Positions 7,791-17,637 of a stretch of DNA of 64,000 bases are shown here, piece after piece. The stretch is from an uncultured Bacilli bacterium (GTDB lineage: Bacteria; Bacillota_I; Bacilli_A; RF39; UBA660): contig CAKPRO010000007.1 in assembly GCA_934182615.1 (NCBI GenBank), positions 18,384 to 82,383 on the forward strand, in the 5' to 3' direction. The position numbers were made by a program, and so were the translations under genes. Position 1 is the stretch's first letter, and the number at the start of each line of letters is the position of its first letter. The notes beneath the pieces were generated by a model. That model searched no databases. It saw only the letters and a program-made list of their open reading frames with translations, and was not told the origin of the DNA.

Positions 7791-7866
7791 AAGAAGGGCC
7801 TCCTTTCTGATTTGCAAATTATTTGGAATCTTTTTCGTAAATCTTTTATCTCTTACCTATGTATAA

Positions 7867-7895
7867 ATCATATCATATATTTAAGTTAATTACAA
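7867..7895 (-). promoter_or_regulatory. Probable promoter of the DGR-target operon
   Basis: On the minus strand TTGTAA (7890-7895), a 17-bp spacer and TATGAT (7867-7872), about 60 bp before the leader ORF ribosome binding site. Confidence 0.5.
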
Positions 7896-7931
7896 TATTA
7901 TTTTTTTATTTTATTTAGAATATAATTTAGT

Positions 7932-8546
7932 ATGAAAAAGAAATATATTTTATTATTAATGTTATTATTAATTATTATTATTTCTATTTGTTTAATATAT
8001 AGAAATAATAATAATAATAAAGAGGATACTGATATTAAAGTTAAATATCCTATATATGAATATTATAAATTAAATAAAGTTATTACTGAGAATATTAATT
8101 ATTATTTAAAAGATAATACAGATAATTATTATTTTCTTTATATTGATTATAAAGATTATGAATATAAGGAATATATATCTATAGTATTATATATATCTTA
8201 TTTTACTGGAGGAGCTCATCCTAATTATGAGATTAAAACTATTAATTATAATAAAAGTACTAATAAATTTATTGATATAGATGATCTTATTAATAGGGAT
8301 AAAGATATATTAAATAAATTATCTATATATTCTAGAGAATATTTTAGTAATAATGATATGTTTAATGATAAAGTTGTATTTGATATGATGATTGATGGTA
8401 CTAAGAGTATTAAAGATAATTATAAATATTTTAATATTACTAGTGATGGTTTAATTATATATTTTAATAGATATCAAATAGCTCCATACTACTATGGGGA
8501 TTATAGTATTACTATTCCTTATAATTATTTAAATTTAAGTATTTGA
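7932..8546 (+). CDS. Membrane-anchored DUF3298 (RsiV-like) domain protein
   Basis: 204 aa: one N-terminal membrane segment (residues 5-22), then an extracellular domain with the DUF3298/RsiV pattern, seen in YFTGGAHPNYEIKTINY, the FIDIDDL block and the C-terminal ITSDGLIIYFNRYQIAPYYYG with a final ITIPY. In RsiV this domain binds lysozyme and an anti-sigma segment precedes it. Here the cytoplasmic part is only a few residues, so the protein cannot be an anti-sigma factor of that kind. Role unknown, perhaps envelope-stress or ligand sensing. It is divergent from the DGR-target operon. Confidence 0.7.
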   Translation: MKKKYILLLMLLLIIIISICLIYRNNNNNKEDTDIKVKYPIYEYYKLNKVITENINYYLKDNTDNYYFLYIDYKDYEYKEYISIVLYISYFTGGAHPNYEIKTINYNKSTNKFIDIDDLINRDKDILNKLSIYSREYFSNNDMFNDKVVFDMMIDGTKSIKDNYKYFNITSDGLIIYFNRYQIAPYYYGDYSITIPYNYLNLSI

Positions 8547-8592
8547 AATATTTTATTTATATGATAAAATTAAATAAAGGAGAATTGATAAA

Positions 8593-9327
8593 ATGAATAT
8601 AAAATTATTTAAGAAAGCTATTCTTTTAATACATGGTTTTGCTGGTGGTAGTTATGATTATAATAGTCTAAATAATGATTTAGAATTATATAATAGTTTT
8701 GATGTATTTACTTTTACTTTACCAGGACATGAAAGAATGATTATTGATAAGGTAACTAGAAAAGATTGGATTAAAAAGGCTGAAGATGAATTAGAAAAAA
8801 TAATAAATGCTGGTTATAGTGATGTATATATAATTGGTCATAGTATGGGTGGTGTTATTGCTTCATATTTAGCAAGTAAATATAAACAAGTTAAAAAGCT
8901 AGTACTTGCTGCTCCTGCCTTTCATTACTTAGCTTTTAAAGGAGATAAAGTTGATGTTTTAGAAAGTATTAAAAAACTTCCTAATTTATTTAAGAATTAT
9001 AATCCTGAAGAAGTATTATCTAGGTTATTTAAAGTACCTGCTCCTACGATTAGGGAATTTATGAAGTTAGTTGAAGAACATACTGGAGACGTTAAAAATA
9101 TTACTTGCCCTACTTTAATATTACATGGTGATAAAGATGATATTGTACCATATGATTCTGTATTATATGTTTATGATAATATTAAATCTAAGAGTGTTAC
9201 TTTAATTGAATTAAAGACTTTAACTCATGATTTATTTATGAATGATAGATATGAAGAAGTAAAGGGTTTAATTATTAAATTCTTTAAAACGATACCTAGT
9301 AATAAGAAAATACAAAAAAAGATATAA
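8593..9327 (+). CDS. Alpha/beta hydrolase (carboxylesterase/monoacylglycerol lipase family)
   Basis: 244 aa, cytoplasmic, no signal. It has the oxyanion strand LLIHGFAGG, the nucleophile elbow GHSMGG (about residues 94-99), a catalytic Asp in LHGDKDDIVP and a His in LTHDLF, the complete triad of Est30-like carboxylesterases. These hydrolyse short or medium acyl esters. The start is preceded by AAAGGAG. Substrate unknown. It converges with the adhesin gene and shares a bidirectional terminator with it. Confidence 0.85.
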   Translation: MNIKLFKKAILLIHGFAGGSYDYNSLNNDLELYNSFDVFTFTLPGHERMIIDKVTRKDWIKKAEDELEKIINAGYSDVYIIGHSMGGVIASYLASKYKQVKKLVLAAPAFHYLAFKGDKVDVLESIKKLPNLFKNYNPEEVLSRLFKVPAPTIREFMKLVEEHTGDVKNITCPTLILHGDKDDIVPYDSVLYVYDNIKSKSVTLIELKTLTHDLFMNDRYEEVKGLIIKFFKTIPSNKKIQKKI

Positions 9328-9329
9328 GA

Positions 9330-9356
9330 AAAGAGACTCATTATAAGGTCTCTTTT
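9330..9356. terminator. Bidirectional terminator
   Basis: AAAAGAGAC/GTCTCTTTT stem with A and T runs on its two sides, between the hydrolase and the adhesin gene. It overlaps the end of the adhesin coding region. Confidence 0.65.
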
Positions 9357-12300
9357 ACTTTTTTATATCCTCTTACTGATAATACTAACATACTAATAAT
9401 TATTAGATAATTATATAAATTACTTTGTTCTACTCCAGTTTGAGGAGGTAATTCTTCAATATCACCAGTACCCATAGTATTAGTATAAATATATTCTACA
9501 TATATAGTACCATCAATATAAGTACCATTTTCATTGCCATTAATTTCTTTTAAACTATAACCAAAGAAATCTTTTTCTTCAGTATTATATTCTTTACCTA
9601 CTAAATCAATAGTTTTAACTTCAGTAGTAAGTTCGTTACCATCAGTATCCTTATAAGTAGCAATTACTACACCATAAGGTACTTTATCAGTAACTTTGTC
9701 TTCATCAGTAATTTCATTATTACCATAAATTAATCTCGATTCAACTTTATTAGTAACTTCACTACCTACATTTGTATATCTTAATTTAATATCAAATGAT
9801 TCATTTATTACTTGATTATTTTCATCTATATTATATGTTTCTTTACATGTAATTACTTTTCCATCTAAAGTACATCTCTTATCCATAGAAGTAATAACTA
9901 CATTATATGATAATATATCAGTAAGTTCTAAAGTAACTTCTCCAACATAATTTTCTATTTTACCATTATAATTTAATACATAATTATATTCTGAATTAAT
10001 ATCAGTAATTTGATTCTTTTGTAATTTAGTTACATCATTTTCAGTTATTTCACCGTTATTTTTAATATAATTATAAATAACTGTAATAGTAGAACCTGCT
10101 ACAAACTTACCACTAGCATTATCAGGCAAAGTTTTAGTATCTAATGTATATCCATAGAATGATTTAGCACTAGTCTCATAGCTTACTCCACCTAAATTAG
10201 TTTTAGTATCTTCTACTTCTAACACTGTGTTACCACTTATATGTTTTACTACTAAATTTCCTTTTAATACTTCAGTTTCAGTTTCAGTCTCTTCTGATGG
10301 AATTTTATTTCCATCTAAATCTACCACTGTTTGAGCTTTATTAATAATTTTATCAGAGTCAATTCCTATAAATACTAACTCTAAGTTAAATGATGCATTA
10401 ACTTCAAATACGCCATTTATATAGTCTTCCTCTGTTATATTATTATACTCTTTAATACAAGTAATAGTTTTATTACCATCATATGTACAAGTACTAGGTA
10501 ATTTAGATTTATTAATATTAATAGTATAAGGTAGCATATCTTTAACTATTAATTTAGCATTTCCTACATAATCTTTTATTTTAGCAGAACCACTTATAGT
10601 ATAATTAAATACTCCATCAATACTATTAATAGTATTAGGTCCTGTTTTCTCTACTTTAGGTTCTTCTACAGTACCATCACTCTTAGTATAGTAATATGTT
10701 ACTGTTATTTTACCTTCAGTATATTTACCATCTTTATTTTCAGGTAATTTATTTTCATTTAATGTATATCCTAATATTTCTTTAGGACTAGTGGTATAAT
10801 TAGTACCTGCTAGTTTTTCTCCTAATTCTTCTTTTGGAGCAATTTCATTATTAGTATTTTCATCTTTAAATAATACTTCTACAGTACCTTTAATTTCTAC
10901 ATTAACATCTTCAGAATCTTCAGTTCCATCAGTAGTAGTATTATTAACAATTGTAACACCACTAGCTATATTAGTTAACTTATCACCATTAACACTTATA
11001 TAGTCATTATATTTTACCATATATTCAATAGTAACATTAATAGGATAAGTACTCATATATTTATCTATATTATAAGTATTAGTCCAAGTAATAGTATTAT
11101 TTTCTTCATTATATATACCGTTATTTAAAACACTATTATTAACATCTATACTTTGTGGTAATGTATCAGTAATAGTAACTCTTACTACATCACCTTCTCT
11201 AACATTATTAAGTGTTGTATTATAATTTATTGTGTAACCAACTTTATTATCTAAACTTGTTACTGTATTCATATTTGCTTTTTTAGTAATAGCTTCATCA
11301 GTATAACTAAATTTTTTAGCAGTATATAAAACATTTATAACATTCTTAGAAATATCCGTTGAAATAACAAGACTTTCTGGATTTGCGCTATTAAATTCAT
11401 AACCATTTCCTGCATCAGCAAGATAAGCATTCTTATCATTATCATTTAGAGTGATAGCATCATTTTTATGAGCATTTCTTGTATCACTAGAGCCTAAATA
11501 ATTTCTATCATTAGGATTAGTTATTTCATCTTTATAATAATTAATAACATAATTATATGTATTTTGTACCCAATATACTTCGGCACTTTCACTACTTGTA
11601 ATAGGATTTGTTAATCCATCACCAGTTAATGTAAATGAATTATTATTATCATTACCATTAGTTCTATACCAACCAGTAGCACTATCTTTATCTTTTATTT
11701 CAATATTAAATGAATATACTTTTTCTTCTTCAGTAATATCACCAACTTTAATAGTTACATCTTTACCATTAACAGTAATATCTTGACTATCTTTAGTACC
11801 TTCAACATACTTAAAGTTATTTCCAATTACATCTGTTAATACACCATTGGTAGCAGCAATAGAAGTTTTTATATCCTCAAATATAGTCTTAAAGCTATCT
11901 GCTATACCTGTTGAATTTGCTTCTTTATAAAATCCTTTTTCTTCTTTGTTATACTCATAATAATAATCTCTGTAGCCATAAACTTTAGTCATAGTAGTAT
12001 CAGAAGATATTTTTTTAAGGACATCTTTAGCAGTAGCATCATTTTCGATACCATAACCAATAGAGAACACTGTTATTTTATTGTCATTCTTAGCTTCATA
12101 TGCTCTATCCATTGCTCTATCAGTGGCACTCTTGCCATTACTACCACCACTAGTAGGTTGACCATCACCAATTACAACAATATACTTTTGAGCATTTGGA
12201 TCAGTTATCTCTTTTAATTTATCAATAGCATTACTTAATCCTGCTTGTAAGTTTGTATTTCCTTCAGGATGCCCGAAATCACGAGCTGTTAATGCAGTAT

Positions 12301-12913
12301 GACTAAACTCAGTAGCAATACTAGCACTTCCTGAAAAAGTAACCAAAGAAATATTAGTATTTTCTACTTTAGATAAACTATCAGAAAAACTAATTGCACC
12401 ATTAACAGCACTTTCCCATTTATCTTGTGTTAAAGCATTAGGCATTTCGCCTCTATTATAATTACCTCTACAAGTAATTTTTGTACCATCAGCAGCAGTG
12501 TAATGAACATTCCAATTATCTTTAGATATGTAAGAATATCCATTTTTATCACTATCACAAATCATACTACCAGAAGTATCAAATACAACTACTACATATA
12601 CTGGTTTTGTAACTGTAGTAGAATCTTCCTTGTTCTTTCCTTTCACTCTTAGTTCAACATTATATATTCCATTTTCAGCATCTAATTTAGTAACTGTCTT
12701 GGTAACTAGTGCTTCATCAGTTTCATAATCACCAGAATATATAGTTGCATTATTGCCATCATTTACTACTTTATTATTAATACCAACATCACCTTTAACT
12801 GGTTCTCTATTAGATATTTCATTAGCAAATACCTTAATAGGAGTCATCAAATCTGATACAATCATTGCAGTAAGTACTAATATTTTAGTAAACTTCATAA
12901 AATTTTTTTTCAT
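9341..12913 (-). CDS. LPPQTG cell-wall adhesin with vWA and MucBP-like repeats
   Basis: 1190 aa. A signal peptide ends near residue 30 (VFANE). A von Willebrand A domain (about 105-350) has the MIDAS motif DTSGS. Isopeptide/DUF11-like beta domains follow, each with a YxxNY..KI.NYVG pattern, plus three MucBP-like repeats (GTVEVLFKDENTN, NLVVKHISGNT and related). The end is LPPQTG, a hydrophobic helix and a short positive tail. It is a sortase substrate anchored to peptidoglycan and probably a pilus-tip or mucus adhesin. The sortase gene lies directly upstream: its stop TAA abuts this ATG, and the ribosome binding site GAGGAGGG is inside the last sortase codons, so the two are translationally coupled. 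Confidence 0.9.
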   Translation of the reverse strand: MKKNFMKFTKILVLTAMIVSDLMTPIKVFANEISNREPVKGDVGINNKVVNDGNNATIYSGDYETDEALVTKTVTKLDAENGIYNVELRVKGKNKEDSTTVTKPVYVVVVFDTSGSMICDSDKNGYSYISKDNWNVHYTAADGTKITCRGNYNRGEMPNALTQDKWESAVNGAISFSDSLSKVENTNISLVTFSGSASIATEFSHTALTARDFGHPEGNTNLQAGLSNAIDKLKEITDPNAQKYIVVIGDGQPTSGGSNGKSATDRAMDRAYEAKNDNKITVFSIGYGIENDATAKDVLKKISSDTTMTKVYGYRDYYYEYNKEEKGFYKEANSTGIADSFKTIFEDIKTSIAATNGVLTDVIGNNFKYVEGTKDSQDITVNGKDVTIKVGDITEEEKVYSFNIEIKDKDSATGWYRTNGNDNNNSFTLTGDGLTNPITSSESAEVYWVQNTYNYVINYYKDEITNPNDRNYLGSSDTRNAHKNDAITLNDNDKNAYLADAGNGYEFNSANPESLVISTDISKNVINVLYTAKKFSYTDEAITKKANMNTVTSLDNKVGYTINYNTTLNNVREGDVVRVTITDTLPQSIDVNNSVLNNGIYNEENNTITWTNTYNIDKYMSTYPINVTIEYMVKYNDYISVNGDKLTNIASGVTIVNNTTTDGTEDSEDVNVEIKGTVEVLFKDENTNNEIAPKEELGEKLAGTNYTTSPKEILGYTLNENKLPENKDGKYTEGKITVTYYYTKSDGTVEEPKVEKTGPNTINSIDGVFNYTISGSAKIKDYVGNAKLIVKDMLPYTININKSKLPSTCTYDGNKTITCIKEYNNITEEDYINGVFEVNASFNLELVFIGIDSDKIINKAQTVVDLDGNKIPSEETETETEVLKGNLVVKHISGNTVLEVEDTKTNLGGVSYETSAKSFYGYTLDTKTLPDNASGKFVAGSTITVIYNYIKNNGEITENDVTKLQKNQITDINSEYNYVLNYNGKIENYVGEVTLELTDILSYNVVITSMDKRCTLDGKVITCKETYNIDENNQVINESFDIKLRYTNVGSEVTNKVESRLIYGNNEITDEDKVTDKVPYGVVIATYKDTDGNELTTEVKTIDLVGKEYNTEEKDFFGYSLKEINGNENGTYIDGTIYVEYIYTNTMGTGDIEELPPQTGVEQSNLYNYLIIISMLVLSVRGYKKVKETL

Positions 12914-13645
12914 TTAAACCCTCCTCAATATAATTAATAAATATTTTTTTTGATAATTATGATAATCTTTATGTGTACTACAAGTTTGAAGTATTAATAT
13001 TTCATCATCTTTAGTTACTTCTACTCCTGTATCATACATAGACTTACTTTTTAATTTCTTTAAGTGATTTAAATATTCTTCTTCACTATTAAAATTAATA
13101 TTCATATATGAATAATCAGTAGGTTCTACATACACAGAGAATATTTCATACCTCTTTTTAGTAGTACTAGTAGTTAAATCTACATACTTATGATTATCAT
13201 AATAATCTTTATCATAAAACTCTTCTAATATCTTAAATGGCATATCAATTTTAGAAGAATTATGACCATAAATTAATAATTTTTTACTACTATCTATATC
13301 CACTCTATAATCTAAGTAAATACTACCCATATAGTTACTATTACCATATGCATCATGATTTAAATAGTAGTCATTATCACTCCCCTGTAATACAGGTACT
13401 ATATAATCAGTATTTTCTATTTCTAAAATACCTTTTATATCATTATTATTATTATATTCTTCTCTAACTTTAGTAATAACATCACTATAGTTAATAGGAT
13501 TTGTTATGTTATCATTACTTTCTATATCAATATTAAGTTGATAATCCTTCTTTTTACTAGTAGGTAATTCTACTAACATCAAAGCAATACTTAATATTAA
13601 AATAGTACTTGTAATATAAATTATTACTCTTTTTTTATTTTTCAT
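12914..13645 (-). CDS. Class B sortase
   Basis: 243-aa membrane-anchored transpeptidase (hydrophobic segment residues 6-24) that joins LPXTG-type proteins to the wall. The catalytic His is in LIYGHNSS, the Cys in LILQTCSTH near the C-terminus and the Arg in the terminal ILRRV. The long helix between the catalytic His and Cys is typical of class B. It is co-transcribed with, and abuts, the LPPQTG adhesin, which is its likely dedicated substrate. Confidence 0.9.
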   Translation of the reverse strand: MKNKKRVIIYITSTILILSIALMLVELPTSKKKDYQLNIDIESNDNITNPINYSDVITKVREEYNNNNDIKGILEIENTDYIVPVLQGSDNDYYLNHDAYGNSNYMGSIYLDYRVDIDSSKKLLIYGHNSSKIDMPFKILEEFYDKDYYDNHKYVDLTTSTTKKRYEIFSVYVEPTDYSYMNINFNSEEEYLNHLKKLKSKSMYDTGVEVTKDDEILILQTCSTHKDYHNYQKKYLLIILRRV

Positions 13646-13670
13646 AATACCCCCATTAGATGGTTTACTA

Positions 13671-13698
13671 TTATATCAGATTTTATCTTTTTGTCAAT
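13671..13698 (-). promoter_or_regulatory. Promoter of the sortase-adhesin operon
   Basis: TTGACA (13693-13698), 16-bp spacer, TATAAT (13671-13676) on the minus strand, about 25 bp before the sortase start. Confidence 0.75.
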
Positions 13699-13706
13699 AA
13701 TTACAA

Positions 13707-13757
13707 TGAAAAAAGAAGTATTAACAAGAATTCCCTTATTAAAAACTTCTTACTTCA
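13707..13757 (-). terminator. Terminator downstream of the cysteine desulfurase
   Basis: A long interrupted stem opening AAGAAGT and closing ACTTCTT, followed on the minus strand by a T run. It separates the desulfurase gene from the sortase promoter. Confidence 0.6.
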
Positions 13758-13792
13758 TCTATATTATGTACTAATATTATATATTTTAAACA

Positions 13793-14914
13793 TTATTTTA
13801 ATAATAATTTATTAATAACTTTATCAAATATTTCATTAAATTTATTTACTTCTTCTATGGTATTCTTACAAGATAAACTTATTCTAATGCTATGAGTTGC
13901 TATATTATTATCTGGATATAAACTATATACACTACTAGATAAATCACTAGTAGAGCAAGCACTTTTAGTAGATATATAAATATCCTCTTCTTCCATAGCA
14001 TGAATAAATGTCTCTGGTTTAATATTTAATATACTAAAATTAATTACATAAGGTATACTATTAAAAGTACTATTAATATGAATATTATCATATTTCTTTA
14101 AATTACTAAGTATTTTATTATTTAATTCTTCTACATATTTATAATTATCTTCAACATTAGGAATAATTAATTCTAATGCTTTCATTAAACTACATATTAA
14201 AGGTAAAGCCGGTGTCCCACTTCTATAAACAGTAGTACTCTTTCCTCCATGAATTAAATTATCAATAACAATATTATCTTTCTTTATAAGTAAGCCTATT
14301 CCTTTCATACCAAATATCTTATGACCTGACATACTCATAAAATCCATATCATTAAAATCTACTTTAATTTTACCTATAGCCTGAGTAGCATCAACATGAA
14401 AATAACATTTAGGATAATTATTTATAATCTTTCTAATTTCTTTAACATTTTGTTTAATACCAAGTTCACTATCTACATAAGAAATAGCTACTAATATAGT
14501 TTTATCATTTATTAATTCTTTTAAATTATCTAAATCTATTAATCCATCTTTATTTATTTTAACATAATCAATTATAAAGCCTTTACTTTCTAAGTATTTA
14601 ACTGTTTCTATAGTACTAGAATGTTCTAAATGAGTAGTAATTATATGATTACCACGATTCTTATATCTAGAAGCAACTCCTTTTAAAACAGTATTATTAG
14701 ATTCTGATGCTCCTGATGTATAAATAATCTCACTAGGTTTAACATTTAATAATTTAGCAATTTTCTCAGTAGCATACTCTTCTAACTCCTTAGATTTAAC
14801 TCCAAGACTATGAATAGAATTAGAGTTTCCTGGATATTCAGTACATACTTTATTAAAAGTTTCTAATACTTTAGGATCAACAAATGTAGTAGCACTATTA
14901 TCAAAATAAATCAT
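13793..14914 (-). CDS. Cysteine desulfurase (NifS/IscS-like)
   Basis: 373-aa PLP enzyme that removes sulfur from cysteine for Fe-S clusters or tRNA thiolation. Visible are the fold-type-I motifs IIYTSGASESNN, HVDATQAIGK, the PLP lysine in SMSGHKIFG (about residue 198) and the active-site Cys in STKSACSTSD (about residue 317). No scaffold, suf or thiI gene is adjacent, so the acceptor cannot be told from context. Confidence 0.92.
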   Translation of the reverse strand: MIYFDNSATTFVDPKVLETFNKVCTEYPGNSNSIHSLGVKSKELEEYATEKIAKLLNVKPSEIIYTSGASESNNTVLKGVASRYKNRGNHIITTHLEHSSTIETVKYLESKGFIIDYVKINKDGLIDLDNLKELINDKTILVAISYVDSELGIKQNVKEIRKIINNYPKCYFHVDATQAIGKIKVDFNDMDFMSMSGHKIFGMKGIGLLIKKDNIVIDNLIHGGKSTTVYRSGTPALPLICSLMKALELIIPNVEDNYKYVEELNNKILSNLKKYDNIHINSTFNSIPYVINFSILNIKPETFIHAMEEEDIYISTKSACSTSDLSSSVYSLYPDNNIATHSIRISLSCKNTIEEVNKFNEIFDKVINKLLLK

Positions 14915-15020
14915 AATATTCCTTCTTTCTCTTAGTATTTTACCACAGATATTATTTTTTTTAAAGTAAATTTATTTACTTATTTAAAATATTAGTTTAT
15001 GATATTTACAGGTGATTTTT

Positions 15021-15797
15021 ATGAACGAAAAAAATCTAATTACTTATTATAATAAATTTAATGAAGATAAAAGATTAACTAGAAGACATGGTATTATTGA
15101 ATATAGGACCGCTACTAAATATATTCATGAATATTTAAATACTATGAATAATCCTAAAATAATTGATATAGGAGCAGGTACTGGTGCCTACTCTATTCCT
15201 CTTGCTAACGAAGGTTATGATGTAACAGCAGTAGAATTAATAAAGCATAATTTAATGACATTAAAGAAAAATAGTGATAAAGTAAAAACTTATTTAGGTA
15301 ATGCTATAGACTTACATAAATTTAAAGATAATACTTTTGATATTGTCTTACTATTTGGTCCTATGTATCATTTGATTAGTAATGAAGATAAAATAAAAGC
15401 TCTTAGTGAAGCTAAAAGAATTGTTAAAGAAAATGGTTTGATTTTTATTAGTTATTATATGAATGAATATGCTATTATTACTCATGGTTTTATGGAAAAT
15501 ACTATTAAAGAAGATATCAAAAATAATCTTATTGATCATAATTTTCATATTACTCCTAAAGAAGATGATTTATATAGTATGGTTAGATTAGAGGATATCA
15601 ATTATTATAAAGATACTTTAAATCTAAAAAGAATTAAAATACTATCGCAAGATGGTCCTACTGACTACTTAAGAAAAATTATTAACAAAATGGATAATGA
15701 AACATTTGAAATATATTATAAATATCATTTATCTATATGTGAAAGAGAAGAACTACTAGGAGCATCTTCTCATGTACTAGATATACTAAAAAAATAA
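15021..15797 (+). CDS. Class I SAM-dependent methyltransferase
   Basis: 258 aa. The SAM-binding motif I is IIDIGAGTGAYSIPLA, the acidic strand end is VTAVEL, and motif IV is DIVLLFGPMYHL. The start is the ATG at 15021, preceded by AGGTG; an in-frame GTG nine bases upstream is part of that binding site. Substrate unknown. Monocistronic, with its own convergent terminator. Confidence 0.8.
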   Translation: MNEKNLITYYNKFNEDKRLTRRHGIIEYRTATKYIHEYLNTMNNPKIIDIGAGTGAYSIPLANEGYDVTAVELIKHNLMTLKKNSDKVKTYLGNAIDLHKFKDNTFDIVLLFGPMYHLISNEDKIKALSEAKRIVKENGLIFISYYMNEYAIITHGFMENTIKEDIKNNLIDHNFHITPKEDDLYSMVRLEDINYYKDTLNLKRIKILSQDGPTDYLRKIINKMDNETFEIYYKYHLSICEREELLGASSHVLDILKK

Positions 15798-15817
15798 GTA
15801 GAAATTTTACTTATTTT
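15791..15817. terminator. Bidirectional terminator
   Basis: ATAAGTA...TACTTAT stem with flanking A and T runs, between the methyltransferase and the FNT gene. Confidence 0.55.
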
Positions 15818-16415
15818 TTATTACCTTATTACATAATGGAATTAATATTCCACCTAAACTATTACCTAGTATCATTACTAATAAATATAATAATGTATTT
15901 AAACTCCATGTAGATGATACTGAAAAGTAATACATATTAGCAATACAGTGTTCAAATCCACATAATATAAATACTATTACTCCTAGAAATACTGCTAGAT
16001 ACTTACCAATATCTTTTACTTCTTTATATGTATTTACTGCTAAATACATAAGTATTCCACAAAAGAATGATAATATTAATATACTAATTAAAGTATCATT
16101 TAATTTTATTTCTGCTAACATCTTAGCCTTTTCACTAATCATAGTATATATTCTAGTATACTTTAAAATAAAACCAACAAAAAAAGTTCCAATAAAATTA
16201 CCTATCAAAGTTATTATTAATTCTCTAATATATTTTTTATTAAAATTATTAATTAAATAACCTATCTTACCAGTATATAGATTAAAACTATATACTACTA
16301 TTACAAATAATCCTATAGCAAATAATATAGAACCAACAATTTTATTATCTAATGACAAATAAATTGTTCCACCTATTCCTATCATCATTATATAGAGGGA
16401 AAAAGAAAAAAGCAA
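15807..16415 (-). CDS. Formate/nitrite transporter family protein, apparently 5'-truncated
   Basis: FNT-type anion channel with about six membrane helices. Recognisable are GLFVIVVYSFNLYTG, GNFIGTFFVGF, the FEHCIANMYYF motif and GNSLGGILIP. At 202 aa or fewer it is shorter than usual FNT proteins (about 250-285) and lacks the N-terminal helix. The only in-frame start candidates are a TTG at 16415, inside the terminator of the upstream lipoprotein gene, and an ATG at 16388 that would cut into the first membrane helix. No good ribosome binding site is visible. It may be decaying. Confidence 0.75.
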   Translation of the reverse strand: MLFSFSLYIMMIGIGGTIYLSLDNKIVGSILFAIGLFVIVVYSFNLYTGKIGYLINNFNKKYIRELIITLIGNFIGTFFVGFILKYTRIYTMISEKAKMLAEIKLNDTLISILILSFFCGILMYLAVNTYKEVKDIGKYLAVFLGVIVFILCGFEHCIANMYYFSVSSTWSLNTLLYLLVMILGNSLGGILIPLCNKVIKNK

Positions 16416-16436
16416 GAACTACTTGCTTACTGGAAG
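16413..16436 (-). terminator. Terminator after the lipoprotein gene
   Basis: AGCAAG-tagtt-CTTGCT followed by TTTTTTC on the minus strand, right at the lipoprotein stop. It overlaps the first codons of the FNT frame. Confidence 0.6.
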
Positions 16437-17531
16437 TACTGATATACTTCTAGCTATATTTAATAATTCTTGCTTAGATAATTTATCACTAACTACATAG
16501 TATTCAATATTATTATCAATCCAATTAACAGAATTTTCATTTACTATTGCTACAGTAGATGCCATTAATTCTAAGTCACCATAAGTAGGTACTATTAAAT
16601 GTTCTTTTTCTTTAGCAATAGTCTCTTCAATTAACATAAATGGATTATCACCATCAAATGTTAATATTAATCTTTCTCCACTTTCTTTAGTTACCTTCTC
16701 TTTATTAGATAAATGTGTATTAGAAGGAAGATACATAGGATAAATAACATCTTCTATACTACTAGTTTCTTCTGTCTTAGTATTTTCTTTTTGTTCTTTA
16801 TTATCATTAGTATTAGTATTTTTATTTTCATTAACATTAGTATTATCATTAGTATTCTTATTTTCAGTAGTAGTATTATTCTCTTCACTAGGAGTATTAT
16901 CTTCTTTAACATCAATAATTTCTTTTAAATCAAAATAACTATCTTTAAACTTACTATTTAAATCAATCTTTTTATAATTCATTGATATTTGTTTATTACC
17001 ATCTTTATCAATTACAGTTACTGATTTAATATTACTATTCTTATCAAGTAATATCTCTTGCTTTACTAGTTTAGGATTATTAGGATAATTAGCAGCCACT
17101 GTTAACTTATAACCATCTTTAGTTTCTTCAAACACTCTATTATCATCACTAGTTATATCTTCAAGAAGTGGTGCTAATAAATATACTTGAGAATTATTAT
17201 ATGGCCAATCACTTTGAAATTTAAAACTCTTATTAATTCTAGGAGTAACAACATATACACCTTCTGAATTACGAAGAATTATTTGTTCATGATTATTAAC
17301 ATTATTAACTAATCTTACTTTATAGTTATCTTTCTTAGCATATGATACTTCAACATCATATGTATAAATATCCTCATTATTAACTATTTCTAATGTACCT
17401 TCTATATAATAAGAATTAGCATTATTAATCTTTTTAGTTAAATCTTTAATAATATCTGACTCGGTAGCTTTACCACATCCTCCTAAAAGAAATAATCCTC
17501 CCACTAAAAGAAACAATAATTTTTTTTTCAT
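16419..17531 (-). CDS. LolA-like lipoprotein
   Basis: 370 aa with a lipobox (LFLLGGC, Cys about residue 19), so it is attached to the outer face of the membrane. Residues 25-200 look like the LolA/outer-membrane-lipoprotein-sorting fold seen in firmicute lipoproteins (IEGTLEIVNNEDIYTYDVEVSYAKKDN and the QISMNYKKIDLN block). An Asn/Thr/Glu-rich linker (about 215-260) joins a second globular domain. Function unknown. Related firmicute proteins act in envelope or germination processes, but nothing here fixes the role. Confidence 0.7.
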   Translation of the reverse strand: MKKKLLFLLVGGLFLLGGCGKATESDIIKDLTKKINNANSYYIEGTLEIVNNEDIYTYDVEVSYAKKDNYKVRLVNNVNNHEQIILRNSEGVYVVTPRINKSFKFQSDWPYNNSQVYLLAPLLEDITSDDNRVFEETKDGYKLTVAANYPNNPKLVKQEILLDKNSNIKSVTVIDKDGNKQISMNYKKIDLNSKFKDSYFDLKEIIDVKEDNTPSEENNTTTENKNTNDNTNVNENKNTNTNDNKEQKENTKTEETSSIEDVIYPMYLPSNTHLSNKEKVTKESGERLILTFDGDNPFMLIEETIAKEKEHLIVPTYGDLELMASTVAIVNENSVNWIDNNIEYYVVSDKLSKQELLNIARSISVLPVSK

Positions 17532-17637
17532 TTTTCACCTCTTTTTGCTTTCTGATAAATTATATTAGTTTAAATTTCTTATATGATGAATAATTATTCT
17601 TTTTTGGGACAAAATAAAAATAAAAAGGAGGAAGAAA

